Part shown: positions 1 to 5,347 of the stretch, piece after piece
Numbering within the stretch: the first letter of the stretch is position 1
Layout: each line of letters opens with the position of its first letter
Assembly (NCBI GenBank): GCA_964629645.1
Contig: CAZVSU010000078.1
Span: 1-10,361, forward strand
Origin: JAAKFL01 sp964629645
GTDB lineage: Bacteria; Chlamydiota; Chlamydiia; Chlamydiales; SLFE01
Direction: 5' to 3'
Length of the DNA: 10,361 nt
Notes under the pieces: model-generated
The model's input: only the letters and a program-made list of their open reading frames with translations
Databases searched by the model: none
Told to the model about the DNA's origin: nothing
Program-made: the position numbers and the translations under genes

Positions 1-137
1 GTAGACAGTTGCAGGCGGGGCCAGAGACTTTTTGTTTGGATCCACCTATGAGCTAGGGGACGTCTTCAAATTCAGTCATTCGAAATTTGAAGACGTCCCC
101 TAGGAGCCAGCGTCCACAGTGAATTCTGGGGCGATCC
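1..137. repeat. 137-bp direct repeat, copy 1 (Rhs core-to-tip linker)
   Basis: This stretch matches 1383-1519 at a constant offset of 1382 bases. I see only two mismatches (positions 3 and 8), and identity stops sharply at 137/1519. It may extend left beyond the window. It encodes the Rhs linker (AGGARDFLFGSTYEL) and contains the CTAG-flanked palindrome. In this copy the codon at 2-4 is TAG where copy 2 has TCG (Ser), so the upstream core frame is closed here as well. The near identity implies a recent duplication or ongoing gene conversion between the two Rhs tips. Confidence 0.95.
53..103. repeat. Perfect palindrome with CTAG ends, copy 1 (putative miniature insertion)
   Basis: The left arm (53-72) and right arm (84-103) are perfect 20-base reverse complements around an 11-base loop (73-83). 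Both outer ends are CTAG, as expected of a 4-base target duplication. Removing 47 bases (57-103) leaves a single CTAG and joins the linker ...GSTYEL in frame to GASVHSEFWGDPNDPN and on into the toxin ORF at 187. As it stands, the palindrome adds GDVFKFSHSKFEDVP and then a TAG made from its right CTAG. No T-run follows, so a simple intrinsic terminator is less likely. That it is an inserted element is my inference from the frame restoration. Confidence 0.85.
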
Positions 138-186
138 CAACGATCCCAACAGAACCGTACCCATCTCCCAAAGAAGCTGGACACAG

Positions 187-768
187 ATGGGCTTACTAGT
201 CGGTGGAACAGCGCTGGAGATTGCCCCGGCAAAAGCCTTCGCACTCGGAGGCAGAACTGTCAAATTTCTCGGTAAGCAGGCCCTAAAAACACCCTACGCC
301 CAAAAGACACTGCAGTTTGCTAGTAACAGGGTGACGAGCAAGGCGGTTAGGACAACAAACATTGCTAATAAATTCTCGATTCCCGATGCCGGAAGTCAAA
401 TTGCAAACCAAGTACCTTTTCATTTTAAAGGAGGATCTGTAAATTTGGATATGGCAAGTGCTGTTATTAGAGAGACTTATTTAGGATCAGGAAACATTAC
501 CAGCAAATATTTACTACATACTGATGACGCGCTTAAGGCCGGATCGAAATTTTTGGGCCCTGAATACAAAATTTTGGGTGATCCTGCGAGGGGTGTTTTT
601 AGAAGTGCTGACAACTTACGACAATTTCGCATAGACCCCTCTTCATTGATTGGTCGGCATGAACCGTTCGCATCCCATCTACACTTTGAATCGTTTAATA
701 AGAATTTTTTTTCAAAATTATGCAACAACCACATAAAGTTTTATGATAGAATCCGAAATCAAATTTAA
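187..768 (+). CDS. Rhs-type C-terminal toxin tip, cut off from its core
   Basis: The predicted product is 193 residues. The frame is open from 91, but 187 is the first ATG and has no clear Shine-Dalgarno sequence, so this is probably the downstream part of an Rhs gene and not an independent gene. Residues 1-35 are glycine-rich and weakly hydrophobic, like Rhs linker segments. The C-terminal part (about 112-187) has FRSADNLRQFRID followed by GRHEPFASHLHFE, with His158, His164 and His166, a layout I associate with C-terminal domains of polymorphic toxins. The biochemical activity is unknown to me. The 3' half becomes clearly AT-rich, as is usual for exchanged toxin tips. Its last 26 bases overlap the candidate immunity gene. 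The upstream palindrome (53-103) shifts the frame, so expression as part of a full Rhs protein is not possible here. Toxin-tip identity is likely; function is unresolved. Confidence 0.65.
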   Translation: MGLLVGGTALEIAPAKAFALGGRTVKFLGKQALKTPYAQKTLQFASNRVTSKAVRTTNIANKFSIPDAGSQIANQVPFHFKGGSVNLDMASAVIRETYLGSGNITSKYLLHTDDALKAGSKFLGPEYKILGDPARGVFRSADNLRQFRIDPSSLIGRHEPFASHLHFESFNKNFFSKLCNNHIKFYDRIRNQI

Positions 769-979
769 TATAAAGGGTCGAATTTTATCAGGAAAATATA
801 AGTCTTGGTTTATAATTATAGAAAACCAATCCGATATAAACTGGGGTTACACCGTTTATCTAAATAATGGTAAAGATAAAAACAGCACTACTATTTCTTA
901 CGATGAATGGTATTATACATTTGATGAGCTGAAGTCGAGCTTTCTGAAGTTTTATCCTGATATAGATTGGAATATTTGA
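743..979 (+). CDS. Small AT-rich protein, candidate immunity protein for the Rhs tip
   Basis: This ORF encodes 78 residues, rich in Lys, Ile, Asn, Tyr and Trp, with no signal peptide or membrane segment, so it is probably cytosolic. I do not recognise a family. The ATG lies inside the 3' end of the toxin-tip ORF, overlapping it by 26 bases in another frame, which is the usual position of an immunity gene behind a polymorphic toxin. Base composition is far more AT-rich than the Mrp genes and matches the 3' part of the toxin ORF, as if the two moved together. The TGA stop (977-979) sits directly against what looks like the end of an ISAs1 element (GGCTGGGAAATTGCACG...), so the original C-terminus may have been changed or cut by that insertion. 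The Shine-Dalgarno sequence is weak, and translation may depend on coupling. The immunity role is inferred from position only. Confidence 0.6.
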   Translation: MIESEIKFNIKGRILSGKYKSWFIIIENQSDINWGYTVYLNNGKDKNSTTISYDEWYYTFDELKSSFLKFYPDIDWNI

Positions 980-1201
980 GGCTGGGAAATTGCACGAAGA
1001 AATTTCTTAACATACCATGCATGAAATTTTTAGCATGTCATCCTTGTCCCAGCTAGCTTTAGACCGTTTGTTTTTAATACCAGCCTTTGTCTTCGTGTCC
1101 GATTTTAATAGATTTAGAGTAGCCCTGCGAATCACAGAGAAATTCTCGGCACCATTGTCTTTACGCACTTTACATCCATCTTCACCGTTAGAAATATCAA
1201 G
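978..1201 (-). mobile_element. Truncated ISAs1-family insertion sequence (3' end)
   Basis: The stretch contains the last 64 codons of an ISAs1-type transposase on the minus strand, followed on that strand by about 27 bases ending in GTGCAATTTCCCAGCC. Read on the plus strand this starts GGCTGGGAAATTGCACGAAG, which resembles terminal inverted repeats of this family as I remember them. The other end and most of the transposase are missing: at about 1201 the sequence switches directly to an Rhs core end. No target duplication can be judged because only one end is present. Confidence 0.75.
1007..1201 (-). pseudogene. ISAs1-family transposase, C-terminal remnant
   Basis: Reading the minus strand from 1201 to the TAA at 1007-1009 gives LDISNGEDGCKVRKDN, then GAENFSVIRRATLNLLK, SDTKTKAGIKNKR and SKASWDKDDMLKIS. 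This is the characteristic end of ISAs1 (H-repeat-associated) DDE transposases, where LDV.F.ED..R.RK is followed by AENF...RR.ALNLL and W..DY.LK. About 64 codons remain of a protein that is normally some 350-400 residues, so catalytic Asp residues upstream are absent and the copy cannot be active. No internal stop or frameshift lies within the retained part. It sits between the candidate immunity gene and a second Rhs core fragment, marking a recombination junction. Confidence 0.85.
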
Positions 1202-1485
1202 CTGCCCTCGGCTGCTGGACCACCTGCGACTCCGAAGGGGACAACCTCTACGCCTACGTCTACAACAACCCCCTCACTCACTTCGATATGTTTGGGCTGT
1301 TTGATGGTTACTGGGACATGGATGCCGACGAAGCTGCCATGTATGATCAAGACGCGTATATGGAGGGCTTCAACTACGCCATGTCGACACTTGCAGGCGG
1401 GGCCAGAGACTTTTTGTTTGGATCCACCTATGAGCTAGGGGACGTCTTCAAATTCAGTCATTCGAAATTTGAAGACGTCCCCTAG
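1201..1485 (+). pseudogene. Rhs-family protein, C-terminal core end without toxin
   Basis: Frame 1 from 1201 reads AALGCWTTCDSEG, then NLYAYVYNNPLTHFD and MFGL. This is the diagnostic end of an Rhs/YD-repeat core (usual form: ALGRWTTPDPEG...NLYAYV.NNPLTHFDPFGL); the usual Pro before FGL is Met here. After it come about 35 acidic and aromatic residues (DGYWDMDADEAAMYDQDAYME) and the linker AGGARDFLFGSTYEL, shared with the first repeat copy. The frame then runs into the palindrome and stops at TAG 1483-1485 with GDVFKFSHSKFEDVP. No upstream YD repeats are present: the frame is preceded by a stop at 1189-1191 and by the ISAs1 remnant. The first ATG in frame is at 1288, but a separate functional small gene is unlikely. 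If the palindrome is removed, the frame stays open to TAG 1662-1664 without recognisable toxin sequence. Confidence 0.8.
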
Positions 1486-1519
1486 GAGCCAGCGTCCACA
1501 GTGAATTCTGGGGCGATCC
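1383..1519. repeat. 137-bp direct repeat, copy 2
   Basis: This is the second copy of the repeat at 1-137, and it ends at the same base (GGCGATCC). In this copy the core end is still attached on the left, with an intact Ser codon where copy 1 has TAG. To the right it leads not to a toxin but to about 160 bases of unassigned sequence before mrpE. The pair of repeats frames the toxin-immunity-IS segment like a displaced Rhs tip and offers a ready substrate for deletion or exchange by homologous recombination. Confidence 0.95.
1435..1485. repeat. Perfect palindrome with CTAG ends, copy 2
   Basis: This is identical to 53-103: arms 1435-1454 and 1466-1485 with the same 11-base loop. Because both copies sit at the same site inside an otherwise matching repeat, the insertion came before the duplication or was spread by gene conversion. 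Here it supplies the stop codon of the Rhs core fragment. Confidence 0.85.
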
Positions 1520-1680
1520 AAGTTTCGCGATTCCCGGGTGGCCCTTGTCGTATTTGCACAAATGGTCGCTGTTGAAATCAGGAGAAAAGGTGGGGCAAGG
1601 CCACATTGTATTTATATTATGGCTACGCGGCGGGGTCGTTGGCTTTGTTTTTAACGGAAATTAGTATAGCCTGAGGGCTT

Positions 1681-2151
1681 ATGGTGTGGACTCGCTTTAG
1701 GGACTTTTTTTCTTTGGCTTTGGTGTGGCTTCTATTGACGCGTGGGGCCGTCGCTTCTTGGCTCATCGGAATTCCGGCGATCGCCTTGGCTCTCTTTGTC
1801 AAGAATCGTTTGCCGAAATTGAGTGCGTTTAGGCTTTCGATGACGGCATTTTTTCCTTTCTTGTTTTACTTCATGAAGCAGTCACTGCTTGGGGGTGTCG
1901 ATATCGCGCTTAGGGTTTTTCAAAGGGACATGCGGCTTTCCCCGTCGTTTATGACCTATCATTTTACACTCAAAAACCAGATTGCCCGTCTTTTTTTTGC
2001 CAATACGGTCAGTTTGCTTCCTGGAACGCTTAGCGCGGATATTCAAGGGGATGCGGCGACGATCCACCTTTTGGATCTCAAGTTGAACAACAGGGAACAA
2101 CTGAACATTCTCGAGGCGAAAGTCGCCTCTCTTTTTGGGGAAGAAATTTGA
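1681..2151 (+). CDS. mrpE: Mrp/Mnh cation/proton antiporter subunit E
   Basis: The product is 156 residues, the normal size for MrpE/MnhE. Two hydrophobic segments occupy roughly residues 8-40 and 50-72. They are followed by the family signature region GGVDIALRVFQRDM, TYHFTLKNQIARLFFANTVS, LLPGTLSADI and IHLLDL. MrpE is a small inner-membrane subunit needed for assembly or activity of the multisubunit Na+(K+)/H+ antiporter. The ATG at 1681 has a GAGGG box five bases upstream. It heads a coupled operon: its TGA overlaps the mrpF ATG (TGATG). The 160 bases between the Rhs repeat and this gene must carry the promoter; I see AT-rich stretches at 1605-1620 but no convincing -35/-10 pair. Confidence 0.95.
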   Translation: MVWTRFRDFFSLALVWLLLTRGAVASWLIGIPAIALALFVKNRLPKLSAFRLSMTAFFPFLFYFMKQSLLGGVDIALRVFQRDMRLSPSFMTYHFTLKNQIARLFFANTVSLLPGTLSADIQGDAATIHLLDLKLNNREQLNILEAKVASLFGEEI

Positions 2152-2423
2152 TGATGGGCTATTGGGGACTCATCCTTTGTGTCGTTATTCTCTTGACTGT
2201 CGCCGTTGGTCTTCTTCGCATCTGGAAAGGGCCGACGAGAGCTGACAGGATGCTCGCCGGGCAGCTTGCCGGATCTGCCAGCGTGGCGATCCTTTTGCTT
2301 TTTGGATACACTCAAAAAAAAGCCTACATGTTCGATATCGCGCTTCTGTTTGCTCTGCTCGCTGCTGTCGCTGTTGTGGTTTTCGTTCGTTTTGCCTGGC
2401 AACAAACGGGTGAGGAAAGCTGA
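2151..2423 (+). CDS. mrpF: Mrp/Mnh cation/proton antiporter subunit F
   Basis: The product is about 90 residues with three hydrophobic segments (roughly 5-22, 33-50 and 58-80), as in MrpF/MnhF. Family features are RIWKGPTRADRMLAGQ after the first helix and the DIALLFALLAAVAV stretch in the last. I chose the ATG at 2151, which overlaps the mrpE stop (TGATG) and follows a GGGGAAG box; an in-frame TTG at 2148 and an ATG at 2154 are alternatives. MrpF is a small membrane subunit of the antiporter complex; in some bacteria it is linked to cholate efflux. Its stop overlaps the mrpG start by one base, so translation is coupled. Confidence 0.95.
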   Translation: MMGYWGLILCVVILLTVAVGLLRIWKGPTRADRMLAGQLAGSASVAILLLFGYTQKKAYMFDIALLFALLAAVAVVVFVRFAWQQTGEES

Positions 2424-2707
2424 TGGGTCTGCTTGATTTTGCCACTCTATTTCTCACGGGTACGGGCGCTATTTTTTTTATTGCCAGCACCTTGGGCCTG
2501 CTTCGATTTCCCGATGTTTACAGCCGCCTCCATGCACTGACCAAGGCAGATAACGTGGGTCTTGGATTGACTGTCATCGGCATTGCCATCCAGGCGCATG
2601 AGGCGAGCCTACTCTTTAAGCTTCTTCTCGTATGGCTGTCGGTTGTGATTTCCAGCGCCGCCTCCTGCTACCTGATTGCAAGAACGGCGAGGCGGATGGA
2701 CATCTAA
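2423..2707 (+). CDS. mrpG: Mrp/Mnh cation/proton antiporter subunit G
   Basis: The product is 94 residues with three hydrophobic segments. The MrpG/MnhG signature FPDVYSRLHALTKADNVGLG (residues about 29-48) is complete, preceded by GLLRF and followed by a long helix at about 62-86. The ATG at 2423 overlaps the mrpF TGA and has GAGGAAAG just upstream. MrpG is a small integral membrane subunit required for assembly of the antiporter. The gene ends in TAATG, where the last A is the first base of the next start codon, keeping the four plus-strand genes translationally coupled. Confidence 0.95.
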   Translation: MGLLDFATLFLTGTGAIFFIASTLGLLRFPDVYSRLHALTKADNVGLGLTVIGIAIQAHEASLLFKLLLVWLSVVISSAASCYLIARTARRMDI

Positions 2708-3657
2708 TGGCGCATCTATTTGATTTGATTTTAGCTCCTGTCCTTGTCCTTGTGGCCTTCGCCAGCCTATGGGTGAAAGATGTGTTCGCCGGGGTGGTCT
2801 TTTTCATCTTATTCGGTCTGCTGACCTCTCTTGCTTGGGTCGAGCTGAGCGCCCCGGACATTGCCCTTGTCGAGGCGGCGGTGGGCGCGGGAGTGATGGG
2901 GGCTCTTTTTCTCGGTGTGCTCGGACGGATGGAGGGCTTAGAAAAGAGGCGCTCTCCCGAAAAAATTTCATGGGCCTTTGCCTCTTTTTTATCCATTCCG
3001 GCAGGTCTTTTGGTTTTGATCGGGTCAGCATGCCTTTTTACCCTGCCTGAAAAGAGCGATGGCCTTTGGAAAGAGGCGTCTGAACTCCTCAGTCAAAGTG
3101 GCGCGAGCAACTTAACAACTGCTGTGATCATTAATTTTCGGGGCTATGACACCTTACTCGAAATCGGAGTGATGTTGATTGTTGCCGTGGGCGTTTATAT
3201 TTTGCGCGAGTATGAAGAGCCCCGCTCGCTCGCTCATTTATCGGATCCCGAGCCCTTGATCACTCTTTTTTTACACCTTCTCTCTCCCCTGATGATCCTT
3301 TTCGGCAGTTATCTTTTGTGGGCCGGCTCGACAGTGCCGGGAGGGGCTTTTCAAGCGGGCTCTGTGCTTGCGGGATCGGGCATTCTTTTGCTCTTAGCAA
3401 AGGTTCGCATTCCCCTTGATTTCAGCAATATTTGGGTAAAGGCGATGCTCGTTGCCGGGCTTTTGGTTTTCCTGTTGACAGGTTTTGCGACAATGCTTGT
3501 CAGCACCCACTTTCTTGACTTCCCTCCACGCTTTGCAAAGGGCCTTGTTTTGCTCATTGAGTTTTTTGCGACACTTTCCATTGCGGTGATTCTGTTGTCG
3601 CTGTTTGGGGGGTGTGCGGGGTTTTTGCAGAGATCTGCAGAAGAAAAAAAACGATGA
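2707..3657 (+). CDS. mnhB: Fused antiporter subunit: MrpA C-terminal (DUF4040-MbhE) plus MrpB/MnhB
   Basis: The product is 316 residues starting at ATG 2707, which overlaps the mrpG stop. An in-frame upstream start at 2632 is possible but lies wholly inside mrpG. Three modules follow in order. Residues 1-75 are a DUF4040/MbhD-like segment (WVELSAPDIALVEAAVGAGV). Residues about 80-170 are an MbhE-like segment with NFRGYDTLLEIGVMLIVAVG. Residues about 190-305 are MnhB, with the STVPGGAFQAGSVLAGSG loop and following helices. In standard Mrp operons the first two modules form the C-terminus of MrpA and MnhB is a separate protein; here they are joined and detached from the NuoL-like part of MrpA, which is replaced by genes on the other strand. 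They probably form part of the ion pathway and the link between the channel modules. The last 104 bases overlap the end of the convergent gene at 3554-5338. Confidence 0.92.
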   Translation: MAHLFDLILAPVLVLVAFASLWVKDVFAGVVFFILFGLLTSLAWVELSAPDIALVEAAVGAGVMGALFLGVLGRMEGLEKRRSPEKISWAFASFLSIPAGLLVLIGSACLFTLPEKSDGLWKEASELLSQSGASNLTTAVIINFRGYDTLLEIGVMLIVAVGVYILREYEEPRSLAHLSDPEPLITLFLHLLSPLMILFGSYLLWAGSTVPGGAFQAGSVLAGSGILLLLAKVRIPLDFSNIWVKAMLVAGLLVFLLTGFATMLVSTHFLDFPPRFAKGLVLLIEFFATLSIAVILLSLFGGCAGFLQRSAEEKKR

Positions 3658-5338
3658 CTAAAGCGAAAAAGACGCTTCCCAAAATCGACCAATTTTCAAA
3701 AACGGGGCCAAATGACTCTAAACTGACGGGCTTTGGCCAAGTGAAGCGGCGAGAAAGTGTTTGCATTTTTTCTATTCCGTCTCTCAAGACCCGCAAAAGT
3801 GACGAGACGATCTGTTGACTGATCTTGATAAAGCGTAAGTAAAAGACGAGCACATCCCCTTCGGGTATGGAGACAGGCGTTTTCCAGTGTCTCGTGATTG
3901 CGGTTGCGGCGATGAGTACGGCCCCGAGAATCGGGAGAAACTCGTATGGTTTGTAGGGAAGGAACGAATAGCTTCCCACAAGTTCTGTCACTAACGGAAA
4001 GAGCGTGAGAAGCGGTGACAGAGCGACAATCAGCACGAGGGCGGTCCAAGAAACATACATCCCTCCCTTGAAAGGCTGCGCGCTCTGTTTTTTTGGCCAG
4101 GTCAAAAATAAAAAACGCGCCAAAAGAAGCGCTGTCGCAATGGAGCTGGCATCGAACAGAACCGCGATTTCTTTGGATGCAGAAATGCCGGTGATGGCGT
4201 GCTGCTTCACCCACGATTTTGCGATCAATCCAAAGGTGAAGGGGCTGCCCGATAACGCCAGAGCGGGGAGCACGAGGGCGGCTCCGTGCCAGCATCTCGC
4301 AATGGGCCGGTCGAGGGACATATGGGCTGTTTCGACACTCAAGAAAAGCGCGGCCTTGACGAAGGCGTGAAAGGAGACGTAAATGAGCAAGACAGATAAA
4401 AGGGTGGGCCACATGTCCGGCATCAGCCATGCGGCTCCTGCAACCATGGTGATGATTCCCATCTGACTGATGCTCGAATAAGCGAGAATCGCTTTAGGTT
4501 TTTTTTGGGTCAGCCCAATAAAGACAGCGTAAAAAGCGGCAACCAGCCCTGCTGTCATCATGAAATAGCCCCAATTTGAAAAGCCTGAAAACCCAAATGG
4601 GAGCAAACGGATCCAACCCAAAAGGCCTGCTTTGATCATGCAAGCGCTCAACACTGCGCTGGCAGGTGTCGGCGCAGCGGGATGGGCGAGCGGCAGCCAC
4701 ACGTGAAGAGGGAGGGCGCCCGCTTTGATGCCAAAGCCGAGGAAAATAAGGGCAAAAATAAAAGTGGCGTAAGGGGACGAAGCGATGTTGGCTGCGGCGT
4801 CGGTGAAAGCAAGACTGCTCGATCCGTTCGCTGCGAATATAAGACTTAAAAAAATCAGCATTTCGCCGATCACGACAAGGCTGATGGTGATTTTTCCTGC
4901 ATAATGAGCAAAATGGGTGGCCGAATGGACAATAAGTCCATAAGCGCTAAAACTCATCCACGCGAAAAATAGGTAAAAACTGACGAGGTCCTGAGCAAAA
5001 ATCAGTCCGATATTTCCTGTCAATGTGAGCAAGTAAAATGTGAAAAAAGAGACTGCCTGCTCCTCCTTGGTGAAATAAGAGAGGGCGTAGAGGCCGCTAA
5101 TCAGCCAAATTGAGGATGTGAAAAACAAAAAGACGCGGCCTGCGGCGTCCAAACCCATGAGAGTCTCTAACATGAAGCCGGGAATCGGTGTCGGCTCACT
5201 TCCGGCGGCAAAGAGGGAGAGAAGAAGCGGGGGAATCGTCGAAAGAGGGGCCAGTCGCATCAGCGCGCGGCGATTGAGCGGCAGAAGAAAGCCGCACAAA
5301 AGAAACGTCGGAAGAAAAGTCACATAGAGAAAAGTCAC
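3554..5338 (-). CDS. NuoL/M/MrpD-like proton-channel subunit, variant lacking the helix-5 glutamate
   Basis: The product is 594 residues from a GTG start at 5338 with a clear AGGAGAG box that overlaps the stop of the preceding gene (9 bases between genes). It has about 14-15 membrane segments and belongs to the proton-conducting transporter family shared by complex I NuoL/M/N and MrpA/D. Conserved lysines are present: K205 in GFGIKAGALPLHVWLPLAH, K236 in SACMIKAGLLGW and K374 in GLIAKSWVK. The otherwise near-universal glutamate of helix 5 is missing: DLVSFYLFFAWMSFSAYG has Ala126 where its paralogue at 5348-6835 has Glu. The C-terminus is longer than usual, with an amphipathic stretch (about 490-540), one last helix (WSILGSVFFALVIVFFLLQ) and a hydrophilic tail of 27 residues encoded antisense to the end of the MnhB fusion gene. 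It may stand in for the MrpA N-terminal module. Membership is certain; the exact subunit name is not. Confidence 0.9.
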   Translation of the reverse strand: MTFLYVTFLPTFLLCGFLLPLNRRALMRLAPLSTIPPLLLSLFAAGSEPTPIPGFMLETLMGLDAAGRVFLFFTSSIWLISGLYALSYFTKEEQAVSFFTFYLLTLTGNIGLIFAQDLVSFYLFFAWMSFSAYGLIVHSATHFAHYAGKITISLVVIGEMLIFLSLIFAANGSSSLAFTDAAANIASSPYATFIFALIFLGFGIKAGALPLHVWLPLAHPAAPTPASAVLSACMIKAGLLGWIRLLPFGFSGFSNWGYFMMTAGLVAAFYAVFIGLTQKKPKAILAYSSISQMGIITMVAGAAWLMPDMWPTLLSVLLIYVSFHAFVKAALFLSVETAHMSLDRPIARCWHGAALVLPALALSGSPFTFGLIAKSWVKQHAITGISASKEIAVLFDASSIATALLLARFLFLTWPKKQSAQPFKGGMYVSWTALVLIVALSPLLTLFPLVTELVGSYSFLPYKPYEFLPILGAVLIAATAITRHWKTPVSIPEGDVLVFYLRFIKISQQIVSSLLRVLRDGIEKMQTLSRRFTWPKPVSLESFGPVFENWSILGSVFFALVIVFFLLQISAKTPHTPQTATTESPQWKVSQKTQ

Positions 5339-5347
5339 GCGTCTCTC

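Noticed and set aside
53..103. Palindrome as an intrinsic terminator
   Set aside because: The stem is strong, but no T-run follows on either strand, and restoration of the frame on removal favours an inserted element. Some effect on transcription is still possible.
53..263. Minus-strand ORFs over the first repeat
   Set aside because: They arise because the palindrome is symmetric and encodes a similar peptide on both strands; no start signal or family match.
1017..1350. ORFs on both strands around the second Rhs core end (1017-1304 plus, 1132-1350 minus)
   Set aside because: They run across the IS/Rhs junction in wrong frames; the real coding signals are the minus-strand transposase end and the plus-strand Rhs frame.
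1520..1664. Reading frame open from the second repeat copy to 1664
   Set aside because: It has no start of its own, no recognisable toxin or other motif, and sits in the likely promoter region of mrpE.
3696..4430. Long minus-strand ORF of 244 codons inside the third channel gene
   Set aside because: It is an out-of-frame shadow, rich in Arg, His, Cys and Ser, inside a gene with clear family motifs.
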